Shown here piece by piece: positions 8,815 to 16,950 of a stretch of 64,000 bases of DNA. The DNA comes from Bradyrhizobium algeriense (GTDB lineage: Bacteria > Pseudomonadota > Alphaproteobacteria > Rhizobiales > Xanthobacteraceae): the NCBI RefSeq assembly GCF_036924595.1, contig NZ_JAZHRV010000001.1, positions 6,971,501 through 7,035,500 on the forward strand, in the 5' to 3' direction. Within the stretch, counting starts at the first letter, position 1; every line of letters starts with the position of its first letter. A program made the translations under genes and the position numbers. The notes under the pieces are model-generated. The model was not told the origin of the DNA. It was given only the letters and a program-made list of their open reading frames with translations, and did no database searches.

Positions 8815-9121
8815 CGGCGGAGCTTAGCGCCGGCGTTGCCGGCTCTTGAACCGATGACCAATGACGATCGGTTCTGCGCGCGGGCGCTCGGCGCTTTCGC
8901 ATGCTCACACGAGCGCATCGAACCGCCGCACGTTTCCTGTTGTTGTGCGCAGGCGGTGAGGTCTGAATATTTTGTGGCACGGGCAGACGTAAAGCAGCCG
9001 CGACCAGTTATCCGCAGGCTTGGGGCATGGGTGTCCGATCGTTGGCTGGCGCGGGACAGCGAGACGAGGCCAGCAATTCCACCGCACTGCATACGGCTTG
9101 CTGTCCTGATGCCGGTACGAG
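8815..9121. other. Intergenic stretch with no recognisable gene
   Basis: About 300 bases between the converging permease and DUF1428 genes. I looked for remains of an ABC ATPase (Walker A, signature motif) in all frames and saw none. No hairpin with a T-run is obvious. Confidence 0.6.
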
Positions 9122-9478
9122 CTACACCTTCACCAGGCTTTCGAAGCCGCCATAGATCAGCCGCTTGCCGTCGAACGGCGGCGGGCCGTCCGTCATCTTT
9201 TTGAGCCGCGGGTCCGCCATCACCTTGGCGTTGATCTTGTCGCGCTGGGCGCGCGACTTGTAGGTGATCCAGGCGAACACCACCGTTTCACCCGGCTTCA
9301 GCTTGACACTGCGCGGGAACGAGGTGAGCTTGCCTACCTTGACGTCGTCGGCAACCCATTCGCGGTAATCCAGCGCACCGTATTCGCGCCAGACCTTGCC
9401 GCACTTCTTTGAAAGCGCGACGTATTCCGCGAGCTTTTTCTTCGGCACGGCGACGATGAAGCCATCGACGTAAGGCAT
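9122..9478 (-). CDS. DUF1428 family protein
   Basis: The 118-residue protein has the family's features: MPYVDGFIVAVPKKK at the start, YGALDYREWVADD, VVFAWITYKSRAQRD, and a C-terminal GGFESLV. It is a small ferredoxin-like (dimeric alpha/beta barrel) protein without known chemistry. The ATG at 9478 is preceded by AGAGGAA. It is the last gene of the ArsR - SRPBCC - DUF899 - DUF1428 run on the minus strand, a combination often seen together, though a palindromic repeat separates it from the DUF899 gene. Confidence 0.85.
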   Translation of the reverse strand: MPYVDGFIVAVPKKKLAEYVALSKKCGKVWREYGALDYREWVADDVKVGKLTSFPRSVKLKPGETVVFAWITYKSRAQRDKINAKVMADPRLKKMTDGPPPFDGKRLIYGGFESLVKV

Positions 9479-9502
9479 GGGGAATTTCCTCTTGTTCTCC
9501 GG

Positions 9503-9558
9503 CGTCATTGCGAGCCACCCGGTCGGCGCGTAGCGCCGCCGGATGGCTCGCAATGACG
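9503..9558. repeat. Palindromic repeat, CGTCATTGCGAGC family, short form (copy A)
   Basis: The outer arms CGTCATTGCGAGCCA and the matching TGGCTCGCAATGACG enclose a GC-rich centre that can itself fold. It is the shortest of six copies in the window (others at 13190, 13773, 15724, 24554 and 55185). It lies inside the ArsR-DUF899-DUF1428 gene run. Confidence 0.75.
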
Positions 9559-9569
9559 GCCAGGCGATT

Positions 9570-10304
9570 TTAGCTATGACAGCAAGATGCCTGAATCGGC
9601 GCCGGCTGGTATTGGTCACGTAGCCGCACCCAGTCCATCGGATATGGCAGGCCTTCCTCATGACGCCCGAGCGGGGTCAGGTCGAGGTAGTGATAGGCGG
9701 CGTTCATCATGTCGAGGCCGCGCGAGAAACACGAATAGGTATGGAAGATGTTCCCGGCCTCATCGCGGTAGAACACGCTGATTCCGGGCGCTTCCTCGCT
9801 TCCGAACGGGGTGGTTCCGAAATTGTAGTTGCCGCCTCTCTCGATCTGCTCCGGCGTGAATGAAACGCCGTAGTCGTAGTTGAACGTATTGCCGCCGGAC
9901 GACAGCCAGTCAAACGTCCACCCCATCCGCTGCTTGAAGGCGGCAAGCTTTGGCAGCGGCGCGCGCGAGATCGCGACCATCGTAGTGTCGCGGGCGGCGA
10001 GGTGCGGGATCATGCGCTCGAAGCCATCGGCCCAGAACGAGCAGCTCTTGCAGGCCTCGTTCCAATCCGGTGCAAACATCACATGCTGCACCACGAGCTG
10101 GCTGCGTCCCTTGAACAGATCACCGAGCGACACCTTGCCGTCGGGCCCATCGAACATGTAATCCTTGTCGACCTTGACCCATGGCAGCGCACGGCGCTCC
10201 TCGGCCAGGCGCTCGCGCGCCTTGGTGTATTCCTTCTCATGCGCAAGGTGGGCCTTGCGGGCGACGATCCATTCTTCGCGGGAAACGACGGGGTGAGGCT
10301 GCAT
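9570..10304 (-). CDS. DUF899 family thioredoxin-fold protein
   Basis: The 244-residue protein matches the DUF899 pattern: VVSREEWIVARKAHLAHEKE at the N-terminus, ALPWVKVDKDYMFDGPDGK, then VVQHVMFAPDWNEACKSCSFWADGF with a CxxC pair, and a C-terminal half with YHYLDLTPLGRHEE. The fold is related to AhpC/TSA thioredoxin-like proteins. No signal peptide is present. It follows the SRPBCC gene by 15 bases and is cotranscribed with it. The reaction is unknown. Confidence 0.88.
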   Translation of the reverse strand: MQPHPVVSREEWIVARKAHLAHEKEYTKARERLAEERRALPWVKVDKDYMFDGPDGKVSLGDLFKGRSQLVVQHVMFAPDWNEACKSCSFWADGFERMIPHLAARDTTMVAISRAPLPKLAAFKQRMGWTFDWLSSGGNTFNYDYGVSFTPEQIERGGNYNFGTTPFGSEEAPGISVFYRDEAGNIFHTYSCFSRGLDMMNAAYHYLDLTPLGRHEEGLPYPMDWVRLRDQYQPAPIQASCCHS

Positions 10305-10319
10305 GGGCTGCTCCTGCGT

Positions 10320-10802
10320 TCAGGCCAGATAGCTTTCGAGCTTGCCAAGGAATTCCGTCCATCCGCGCTCGTGATTGTCGCGTGCGGTCGCATCGACGAA
10401 CTGCGCGTGATTGAAGATGAGCAGCGTGCCGCTGCCTTCCGGCTTGATCGAAATCGTCACCAGCGATTCCCGCTCCGGCGTCGAATGCCACGCCCAGCTA
10501 AAAACCAGCCGCTGGTTCGGAATGACCTCGCGATAGACGCCGCCGACCTCGTTGTAATTGCCGTTGGCGCTGAAGCTGATGCGGTAGCGGCCGCCGACGC
10601 GCAGATCGATATCGGCCTTGACCGAGCCCTCCTCGACCGAGGTTGGCCCGAACCATTGCATTAGCTTTTGCGGGTCGGCCCACGCGGCGTAGACTTTTTC
10701 GGGCGCCGCGTTGAACCGTCGTGTGAGCGTGAGGCTGGGCCGCGCGGCGAGTTCGGCGTCGCTGATAGCGTCGTGCTTGGCAAGGCTTGACTGGGTGGCC
10801 AT
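10320..10802 (-). CDS. SRPBCC (AHSA1/CalC-like) domain protein
   Basis: The 160-residue protein is a START-like lipid- or ligand-binding fold of the AHSA1 type. The sequence shows LTRRFNAAPEKVYAAWADP, MQWFGPTS, GGRYRISFSANG, and a C-terminal helix GWTEFLGKLESYL. The ATG at 10802 is preceded by GGAGGAAGA. Its first 142 bases overlap the 3' part of the ArsR regulator gene in another frame, an unusually long overlap. ArsR-SRPBCC pairs of this sort are common; the ligand is not known. Confidence 0.87.
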   Translation of the reverse strand: MATQSSLAKHDAISDAELAARPSLTLTRRFNAAPEKVYAAWADPQKLMQWFGPTSVEEGSVKADIDLRVGGRYRISFSANGNYNEVGGVYREVIPNQRLVFSWAWHSTPERESLVTISIKPEGSGTLLIFNHAQFVDATARDNHERGWTEFLGKLESYLA

Positions 10803-11131
10803 GGGTCTTCCTCCACAAAAGCGGCAAGGCGATCGAGAGCGTCGGACCAGAAGCGCTGGTAGCGATTGAGCCACTCCATCGCCTGCTCCATCGGCTGGGC
10901 GGTCAACCGGCACGCGACCGTGCGACCGGTCTTTTCGCGCGCGATCAGGCCGGCGTCAGACAGCACATCGAGGTGCTTCATGATGGCGGGCAGCGACATC
11001 GAGAACGGCTGCGCCAGCTCGCTGACTGAGATGCTTTCGCGGTCGCCGAGCCGCGCCAGCAGTGCGCGCCGGGTCGGATCCGACAGTGCGGCGAAGGTGC
11101 GGTCCAGACCCTCTTCCTGATACTTAACCAT
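10661..11131 (-). CDS. ArsR-family transcriptional regulator
   Basis: The first 110 or so residues form a winged helix-turn-helix: LDRTFAALSDPTRRALLARL, then SVSELAQPFSMSLPAIMKHLDVLSDAGL as the recognition region and GRTVACRLTAQPM as the wing. There are no Cys/His metal sites of the classical ArsR kind, in keeping with the non-metal subgroup that partners SRPBCC genes. Beyond VEEDPWPPSQ the frame runs on for about 45 low-complexity residues (Ser, Arg, Pro, Thr) while the SRPBCC gene is already being read in another frame. That tail looks like a read-on through a lost stop, not a domain. Confidence 0.85.
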   Translation of the reverse strand: MVKYQEEGLDRTFAALSDPTRRALLARLGDRESISVSELAQPFSMSLPAIMKHLDVLSDAGLIAREKTGRTVACRLTAQPMEQAMEWLNRYQRFWSDALDRLAAFVEEDPWPPSQALPSTTLSATPNSPRGPASRSHDGSTRRPKKSTPRGPTRKS

Positions 11132-11139
11132 AAGGTTTA
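11124..11139. promoter_or_regulatory. Small inverted repeat over the arsR-type start codon
   Basis: The sequence AACC-ATAA-GGTT (11126-11137) is a symmetrical repeat that contains the regulator's start codon on the minus strand. ArsR proteins bind short symmetrical sites near their own promoters, so autorepression is plausible. The site is short and could arise by chance. Confidence 0.35.
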
Positions 11140-11148
11140 GTATAGATG

Positions 11149-11176
11149 CAAAAGAAACGCCGTCAAGCCGGCGTTT
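11149..11176 (-). terminator. Rho-independent terminator after the DUF3551 gene
   Basis: On the minus strand AAACGCCG and CGGCGTTT pair as an 8-base stem with a 6-base loop, followed by CTTTTGC. It lies downstream of the DUF3551 gene and upstream of the arsR-type gene, so it should separate the two transcripts. Confidence 0.55.
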
Positions 11177-11288
11177 GCATCACGAAGTTGAGAGTTGTGA
11201 CAACGGAAGTGCAGATGGCCGGATCATTCCGCGCAACTAGCTTTCACGCATCAGTCCGGCCATCCCGGGAAGGATTCGCGGGCCCCGT

Positions 11289-11543
11289 TCAATAATCCCG
11301 ATAAACCCGCATCCGCCGCTGCTGTCCGAAGGCAACGCGCGGATTGACATTGCAGTAGAGGCCGCGCCCAGACGCCGAGGCCATACATTGGGCATAGGTG
11401 CTGTAGGAGCAGTCGCCGGGAACGCCGATGCCCCGGCCCTGGACGCAATAGGGATAATCGTAAGCCGCCGCCGGCGAACTGCCCGCCACTGTGCCGACTG
11501 TCGCCGCCGACAGCGCCAATATCGCTAACATTGCATTGCGCAT
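11289..11543 (-). CDS. DUF3551 small secreted protein
   Basis: The 84-residue protein has a Sec signal peptide (MRNAMLAILALSAATVG, cleavage near PAAA-YDY) and a Cys-containing mature part: YPYCVQGRGIGVPGDCSYSTYAQCMASASGR... with four Cys residues that could form two disulfides in the periplasm. This is the DUF3551 pattern, common in Bradyrhizobium in many copies. The ATG at 11543 follows GAGGAGA at good spacing. Function is unknown. Confidence 0.88.
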   Translation of the reverse strand: MRNAMLAILALSAATVGTVAGSSPAAAYDYPYCVQGRGIGVPGDCSYSTYAQCMASASGRGLYCNVNPRVAFGQQRRMRVYRDY

Positions 11544-11626
11544 CTTCGATCTCCTCACATGACGGCAGAAGCCGCGTTGCCTTTTCGATAAAACACCGCG
11601 GCTGCGCCAATGTTCCGTGAGGTAGA

Positions 11627-12604
11627 TCACTGCACCTTCTCGACCTTGGCTTCCTCGATCACCTTCTTCCACTTGTCGGTTTCGGCCACGATCATCGCAC
11701 CGAACGCTTCCGGCGGGCCGATCAGCGGTTCGCCGCCCAGGTCAAGCAGGCGCGCCTTGATCGCCGGCTCGGCCAGCACAGCATTGATCTCCTTGTTCAG
11801 CTTCTCGATGACGGCCTTCGGCGTGTTCTTCGGCGCGCCCATGCCGAACAGCGCGCTCGCCTCGTAACCCGGGATGGTATCGGCAAGGACCGGCACGTCA
11901 GGCAGCAGCGGCGACCGCGCCGTACCGGTGACGGCCAGGGCCCGCACCGAACCGGCGCGGACATGCTGGAGGATGGAAGGCATGTTGTCGAATATCAACT
12001 GGACCTGACCGCCCAGCAGATCGGTGATCGCGGGCGCTGCGCCGCGATAGGGCACGTGCTGCATCTTGACGCCGGCCATCGCCATGAACATTTCGCCGGA
12101 CAGATGAACGGACGTACCGTTACCCGACGACGCCAGGTTCACTTTGCCGGGGTTGGCTTTCACATAGGCAATGAACTCCGCGGCCGTCTTCGCCGGCACG
12201 TCCTTGTTGACCGTCATCACGTTCGGCACGCGGTTGAACGCTGCGACCGGCGCAATATCGCGGACCACGTTGAACTTCAGGTTGGCGTAGAGCGAGGCGT
12301 TGATGTAGTTCGCGGGATTGACGAACAGCAGGGTATAGCCGTCAGGCTCGGCGTTGATCACCGATTCGGTGGCGATATTGTTGCCGGCGCCCGGCTTGTT
12401 CTCGATCACGAACTGCTGGCCCAGCCGTTCGGAGAGCCGCTGGCCGAGCAGCCGCGCGATAATATCGGTCGCGCCGCCCGGCGGATATCCAACGACCCAT
12501 TTCACCGGGCGGGTCGGGTAATCCTGCGCCAAAGCGCCGCCCATCGAAGCGGCAGTAGAAAGACCGATGACGGCAAGACAAATCGCGGAACGGCGTGAAA
12601 TCAT
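11627..12604 (-). CDS. Bug/TctC-family periplasmic solute-binding protein (first copy)
   Basis: The 325-residue protein belongs to the tripartite tricarboxylate transporter receptor family. After a signal peptide (cleavage near GALA-QDYP) come DYPTRPVKWVVGYPPGGATD, IENKPGAGNNIATE and the HVPYRGAAPAITDLLGGQVQ segment, all typical. AAGGAGAAG precedes the ATG at 12604. No tctA/tctB membrane genes are nearby, which is usual for this expanded family. Ligands of the family are carboxylates; this one's cannot be named. A second, distinct member is at 22357-23367. Confidence 0.9.
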   Translation of the reverse strand: MISRRSAICLAVIGLSTAASMGGALAQDYPTRPVKWVVGYPPGGATDIIARLLGQRLSERLGQQFVIENKPGAGNNIATESVINAEPDGYTLLFVNPANYINASLYANLKFNVVRDIAPVAAFNRVPNVMTVNKDVPAKTAAEFIAYVKANPGKVNLASSGNGTSVHLSGEMFMAMAGVKMQHVPYRGAAPAITDLLGGQVQLIFDNMPSILQHVRAGSVRALAVTGTARSPLLPDVPVLADTIPGYEASALFGMGAPKNTPKAVIEKLNKEINAVLAEPAIKARLLDLGGEPLIGPPEAFGAMIVAETDKWKKVIEEAKVEKVQ

Positions 12605-12755
12605 AAAACTTCTCCTTGGAGGCCGGGATTCAAAGCCCAGTCCGTTTCTATTGAGGCGCGGCTCTATTGAACCGAACGCGGCCCGCGTTGTAACAAACAA
12701 AGTCAGGTGCGGCCAGTGCGACGGGGCGCCGCCGACCGCGACGAAAGGATAAGGC

Positions 12756-13175
12756 ATGTCCGTCAGGGTTAACGCGCTCGACCATCTCGTCATCAATGTG
12801 TCCGACGTGGCGCGTTCCACCGAGTGGTACCGGAAGATTCTCGGCATGGAGGTCAAGGTGTTCGATCCGGGTGCGGGCAAAACGCCGCGGACCTCGCTGG
12901 TTTTTGGTCACCAGAAGATCAATGTGCGGCCCCGCGATGCCGACAAGGTCGAGTGGTTCACGGCCGACCACGAGACCGCCGGCAGCGACGATCTGTGTTT
13001 CCTGACGTCAAGCACGCCGGACGAAGTGGTGGCGCACCTGAAATCCAATGGCGTGCCGATCGAGGAAGGACCCGTGGCAAAGCAGGGCGCCCGCGGCACG
13101 CTGCGATCGGTCTATTGCCGGGATCCCGATGGGAGCCTGATCGAGATTTCGTCGTATGAGGACGGCGGGGGCTAG
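12756..13175 (+). CDS. VOC family (glyoxalase/dioxygenase-like) protein
   Basis: The 139-residue protein holds one vicinal-oxygen-chelate unit pair. The first beta-alpha-beta module begins ALDHLVINVSDVARSTEWY with the metal-ligand His near residue 10, and the second ends with YCRDPDGSLIEISSY, where Glu is the usual third ligand. Such proteins include glyoxalase I and small dioxygenase-like enzymes. The ATG at 12756 is preceded by AAGGATAAGG. It is divergent from the Bug-type binding protein. Substrate unknown. Confidence 0.88.
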   Translation: MSVRVNALDHLVINVSDVARSTEWYRKILGMEVKVFDPGAGKTPRTSLVFGHQKINVRPRDADKVEWFTADHETAGSDDLCFLTSSTPDEVVAHLKSNGVPIEEGPVAKQGARGTLRSVYCRDPDGSLIEISSYEDGGG

Positions 13176-13189
13176 CACCACTCCCTCCC

Positions 13190-13301
13190 CGTCATTGCGA
13201 GCGAAGCGAAGCAATCCATCGCGCGGCATAACGGATGGGTGGATTGCTTCGTCGCTTCGCTTCCTTGCGCAAACGCTTCGCGTTTGTCGCAGGCAATGAC
13301 G
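13190..13301. repeat. Palindromic repeat, CGTCATTGCGAGC family (copy B)
   Basis: It opens with CGTCATTGCGAGCGAAGCG and closes with GTCGCAGGCAATGACG. The right half contains the module TTGCGCAAACGCTTCGCG, also found in the copies at 15724 and 24554. It stands on the left side of the pseudogene at 13410-13764. Confidence 0.8.
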
Positions 13302-13409
13302 TGGATAGAGCCCCGCAAACTTCCGATTTGCTTCCCACGCCGTCCAATGGCAGAACTACTCCCAAGCAAAACAAAGGCAGCCGCTCAAAGCTGCACGGGG
13401 AGGAATTCC

Positions 13410-13764
13410 ATGCCACTTTCGCAAGCCGCGCCGGGCATTGTCGGGCCATTCGCTGATCTCGACGTGCCGTGGCTGCTGCGGATGCGCGCCGAGAGCCGCC
13501 GCAACCATCCATTCCTGATCTGGGCGCCGTTCGAGGGCCCGGTGCGGAGCTGGTCCTACGGCGAGTTTCACGAGCGCGTCGGCACGCTTTCCGCAGGCCG
13601 GCGTCAAGGGCGCTCCAGCCGATCTGCATGACACGGTCATGGCCGCCTGCAGAAACGGACTGGCGGATTTCAAGGTGCCGCGCGAGATTCACTTCGTCGA
13701 CGACATGCCGCGCTCGACACTGGAAAAGGTGGCGAAGGCGGAATTAAGGAAGATGCTGGGGTGA
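13410..13764 (+). pseudogene. AMP-dependent acyl-CoA synthetase remnant with large internal deletion
   Basis: The left part (from the ATG at 13410, behind GGGGAGGAA) reads as the N-terminus of an acyl-CoA synthetase: VPWLLRMRAESRRNHPFLIW and RSWSYGEFHERVGTL. At about 13600 the reading shifts to another frame, which gives the very end of such an enzyme: LADFKVPREIHFVDDMPRS, then TLEKVAKAELRKMLG and a stop at 13762-13764. The central 400 or so residues, including the ATP-binding P-loop and adenylate motifs, are gone. It is therefore a broken gene. It is sandwiched between two same-orientation copies of one palindromic repeat. Confidence 0.82.
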
Positions 13765-13772
13765 GTCCTCTC

Positions 13773-13860
13773 CCCGTCATTGCGAGCGAAGCGAAGCAAT
13801 CCATGGCACCGCTCGTGTGGTAGCATGGATTGCTTCGTCGCTTCGCTCCTCGCAATGACG
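13773..13860. repeat. Palindromic repeat, CGTCATTGCGAGC family (copy C)
   Basis: Left arm CGTCATTGCGAGCGAAGCG and right arm CTTCGCTCCTCGCAATGACG frame a centre with the self-pairing GCAATCCATG / CATGGATTGC. It begins nine bases after the stop of the AMP-ligase remnant. Confidence 0.8.
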
Positions 13861-13903
13861 GGGAGCCGTTCGGGAAAAGAAGACAACAACAGGGGAGCGC
13901 GTG

Positions 13904-15595
13904 ATGCTGGGGCTAAAGTCGGGATCTACTGGACTTGTTCTTCTTGCAGCTGCTTTCATTGCGACATCACCGATCGACATCGCATCGGCCCAAACCGCCG
14001 ACACGATCCTCTTCAACGGTAAAATCCTCACCGTCGACAAGGATTTCTCTACCCAGCAGGCATTGGCGATTACCGACGGCAAAATCCTCGCCACCGGCGC
14101 TTCAGCCGCGATGAAGAAGCTCGCCGGCAAAACCGCAAAACTGATCGATCTCGGTGGCCGCACCGTGATTCCCGGGCTCACCGACGGACACATCCACGGC
14201 ATCCGCGCCGCGCTGACCTTCGGCACCGAGGTGAACTGGATCGGCGTGCCCACGCTGAAAGACGCGCTGGAGAAAGTCGGTCAGGCCGCAAAGGCGCAGA
14301 AGCCCGGATCATGGATCGTCGTCGCCGGCGGCTGGACCGAGGAGCAGTTTGCCGAAAAGCGCCGGCCGACACCGGCGGAGGTCGCAGCAGTGGCGCCCGA
14401 CAATCCCGTCTACATCCAGCATCTCTATGACTGGCTGCTGCTGTCGCCGAAAGCGATGGAGGCGCTGAACATCCGCGACGACAGCGATGTGCCGCCCGGC
14501 GGCAAGCTCGCGCGCGATAGCGACAACAAGCCGACCGGCATCATCGACGCCGGCGGCGCTGCGCTCGGCAAGATTTTCGACAAGCTGCCCAAGCCGACCA
14601 TGGAGCAGCAAGTCGACGGCTCCAAAAAATTCTTCCGCGAGATGAACAGCCTCGGCATCACCGGCATTGTCGATGGCGGCGGCGTCAGCATGTATCCGGC
14701 GAACTATCAGGCGGTGTTCCGGCTGTGGCAGGACAGGCAGCTGACCGTGCGTGTCGCGTATCATCTCTGCGCGCCAAAGCCCGGCAGCGAGCTCGCCGAC
14801 CTGCAAAACCTGACGCAACTCTCGCCGCCCGGATTTGGCGACGCGATGCTGCACTTCAACGGCCCCGGCGAAATCCTGATCTGGGCCGACTGGACCGACG
14901 GCGACATCACGCCCGACGGCAAGGCGAAGCTTGCCGAACTGCTGCGCTGGGCGGCGTCAAAGCGCTACACCATCCAGCTGCACTGGAACCCGGACCGCAC
15001 CGTCCACGACCTGCTCGACGTGGTCGAGGACATCAACAAGGATTTTCCGGTGCGCGACCTGCGCTGGACTGTACTGCATCTCTACACGGCCTCCGAAGCC
15101 AGCTTGAAGCGGATGAAGGCGCTCGGTCTGGTCTGGGGCGTGCAGGATGGACTCTATTTCGGCGGCGAGCGGCTGCAGAAGGAGGTCGGCGTCGAACAGG
15201 CCAAGGCGATGCCGCGGATCGCCACTGCGATGAAGCTCGGGCTCGTGGTCGGCGCCGGCACCGACGCGCATCGCGTGTCGTCGCACAATCCCTTCGTGGC
15301 GCTGCAATGGTATCTCGACGGCACCACGATCGGTGGCGCCAAAACCCGCGGCGACGAGGAAGCGCCCAGCCGCCGCCAGGCACTGGAGATGTACACCCGC
15401 AACACCGCCTTCATGGCAAATGACGACGACAAGCGCGGCACCCTGGAGGCCGGCAAGCTCGCCGACCTCGCGGTGCTGTCGGCGGACTACATGACGGCGC
15501 CCGTGAAGGAGATCGGCAAGATCAAATCGGTGCTGACGATGCTCGGCGGCAAGGTCGTGTATGCGGCACCGCCGTTTGCCGAGGAGCGCCGCTAG
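13904..15595 (+). CDS. Exported YtcJ-like metal-dependent amidohydrolase
   Basis: The 563-residue protein begins with a Sec-type signal peptide (hydrophobic LVLLAAAFIATS, cleavage near ASA-QTAD). It has the amidohydrolase 3 layout: an N-terminal small beta domain (ILFNGKILTVDKDF), the metal-binding GLTDGHIHG, and GAGTDAHR with the late Asp, then GTLEAGKLADLAVLSADYM. The ATG at 13904 is preceded by AGGGGAG; a GTG directly in front (13901) is also in frame. Members hydrolyse C-N bonds in amides or cyclic ureides. The substrate is unknown; the signal peptide points to the periplasm. Confidence 0.88.
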   Translation: MLGLKSGSTGLVLLAAAFIATSPIDIASAQTADTILFNGKILTVDKDFSTQQALAITDGKILATGASAAMKKLAGKTAKLIDLGGRTVIPGLTDGHIHGIRAALTFGTEVNWIGVPTLKDALEKVGQAAKAQKPGSWIVVAGGWTEEQFAEKRRPTPAEVAAVAPDNPVYIQHLYDWLLLSPKAMEALNIRDDSDVPPGGKLARDSDNKPTGIIDAGGAALGKIFDKLPKPTMEQQVDGSKKFFREMNSLGITGIVDGGGVSMYPANYQAVFRLWQDRQLTVRVAYHLCAPKPGSELADLQNLTQLSPPGFGDAMLHFNGPGEILIWADWTDGDITPDGKAKLAELLRWAASKRYTIQLHWNPDRTVHDLLDVVEDINKDFPVRDLRWTVLHLYTASEASLKRMKALGLVWGVQDGLYFGGERLQKEVGVEQAKAMPRIATAMKLGLVVGAGTDAHRVSSHNPFVALQWYLDGTTIGGAKTRGDEEAPSRRQALEMYTRNTAFMANDDDKRGTLEAGKLADLAVLSADYMTAPVKEIGKIKSVLTMLGGKVVYAAPPFAEERR

Positions 15596-15613
15596 TGCGT
15601 GGTGCGTAGGTGC

Positions 15614-15694
15614 GTAGGGTGGGCAAAGCGCAGCGTGCCCACCATCAAGAGCAGCGCTGGAAGTGGTGGGCACGCTTCGCTTTACCCACCCTAC
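15614..15694. repeat. Inverted repeat, GTAGGGTGGGCAAAG family (copy 1)
   Basis: The arms GTAGGGTGGGCAAAGCG and the matching CGCTTTACCCACCCTAC enclose GTGCCCACCA / TGGTGGGCAC. A second copy is at 60723-60813. It lies just after the amidohydrolase gene. Confidence 0.75.
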
Positions 15695-15723
15695 GGGGCC
15701 CGGTTGAGCGGCTACTCTCTCCA

Positions 15724-15836
15724 CGTCATTGCGAGCGAAGCGAAGCAATCCATTTCTCTGCTTGCCGCGAAGATGGATTGCTTCGTCGCTAATGCTCCCT
15801 TGCGCAAACGCTTCGCGTTTGTCGCAGGTAATGACG
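15724..15836. repeat. Palindromic repeat, CGTCATTGCGAGC family (copy D)
   Basis: It opens with CGTCATTGCGAGCGAAGCG and closes with GTCGCAGGTAATGACG, and carries the TTGCGCAAACGCTTCGCG module. It follows a repeat of another family by 29 bases and ends 16 bases before the HD-GYP gene's stop. Confidence 0.8.
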
Positions 15837-15852
15837 GCGGAGATTCCGGCGC

Positions 15853-16950
15853 TCAGTAATATCCGAACGCCACCGGGCGGAAGGCGTGCAGCAGATGCTG
15901 GTCGATCTTGTCGCCCATTTCTTCCATCATGCCGAACGCCTTGGCGTGGGTGAACTGCAGCCGGTAGGCGCGCTTCTCGACCAGGGCGGCATAGATATCC
16001 ACGATCGTGGTCAGCCGCACGATGTCGCTGATCTGATTGCCGCTCAGGCCGTTGGGATAGCCGGTGCCGTCGAGGAACTCGTGGTGATGCAGCACCACGT
16101 CGAGCATTTCGGGTGGGAAACCGCCTTGGGCCGTCAGCGCTTCGTAGCCGCGACGCGGATGCTGGCGCATCTCTTCCATCTCTTCCAGCGTCAGCGGGCC
16201 GGGCTTGTCCAGGATCGCCACCGGAATGTACGCCTTGCCGACGTCGTGCAGCAGGGCTGCACGGGCGAGACGGCGCTGGTCGTCGTCGCGCATGCCGAGA
16301 TGCTGTGCATACGCAACCGCAAAACCGGTGACGAAGAGACAATGGCGATAGCTGCCGGCGTGATGGCAGCCGACCGTCGTCAGCCATTCCCGCAGGGACG
16401 AGTGCTTGATCGCCTTGAGAATCTTGTTCTCGGCCTCGACGATGTCGCTGAATTTCAGGGGAACGCCGGCCGGAAGCTTTTCGAAGATCTTGACCATCAC
16501 GGCATGCGCCGCTTCGACGCCCCTGTTCAGGACCTTGCCGCGATCGGTCGCGTCGAATCCGTCGCTGTCCGGAAATGCGGCGCGAATCCGCTGCAGGATT
16601 CCTTGCGCATCGAACGGCCGCGCGATCGTGTCGGTGGCGCCGAGCGCCCAGGCCTGCATCGATCCGTGGTGCAGCGCATCCGCCAGCACGAACAGCCGCG
16701 GCATTTCGCGATAGGCCTCGGCGCGCAGCTTGTTGCGCACCAGCTGCACGCTCTCGGCGGAACGCAGGTTGATGTCGACGACGATGCCCGCCAGGTCGCG
16801 TTCCGGCGCATCGGGAATATCTGACGTCGCGATGGTATCGACCTGACCAACCGATCGCAGAATGCTGGCGAGTTCGCTGCTTTGATCGCTCCGATCCGAA
16901 GCCAGCAACAGCCGGCGCTTGGTCGAAGTCTTGTTGGCTACCGATGTCAT
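15853..16950 (-). CDS. HD-GYP domain protein with an altered receiver domain
   Basis: The 365-residue protein has an N-terminal response-regulator-like domain (about 10-125) and an HD-GYP phosphodiesterase domain (about 150-350). The HD motif is H234-D235 in LLHDVGKAYIP, and the signature HHEFLDGTGYP covers residues 288-298, so cyclic-di-GMP hydrolysis is likely. In the receiver part D59 could accept phosphate, but the lysine normally found before Pro-Phe is Arg here (ARPF, R111). The domain may be insensitive to phosphorylation. No kinase gene is adjacent. The ATG at 16950 has only a weak ribosome site. Confidence 0.85.
   Translation of the reverse strand: MTSVANKTSTKRRLLLASDRSDQSSELASILRSVGQVDTIATSDIPDAPERDLAGIVVDINLRSAESVQLVRNKLRAEAYREMPRLFVLADALHHGSMQAWALGATDTIARPFDAQGILQRIRAAFPDSDGFDATDRGKVLNRGVEAAHAVMVKIFEKLPAGVPLKFSDIVEAENKILKAIKHSSLREWLTTVGCHHAGSYRHCLFVTGFAVAYAQHLGMRDDDQRRLARAALLHDVGKAYIPVAILDKPGPLTLEEMEEMRQHPRRGYEALTAQGGFPPEMLDVVLHHHEFLDGTGYPNGLSGNQISDIVRLTTIVDIYAALVEKRAYRLQFTHAKAFGMMEEMGDKIDQHLLHAFRPVAFGYY

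Noticed and set aside
9000..9020. DnaA-box-like TTATCCGCA at about 9007
   Set aside because: One mismatch, isolated, far from dnaA. Chance occurrence is likely.
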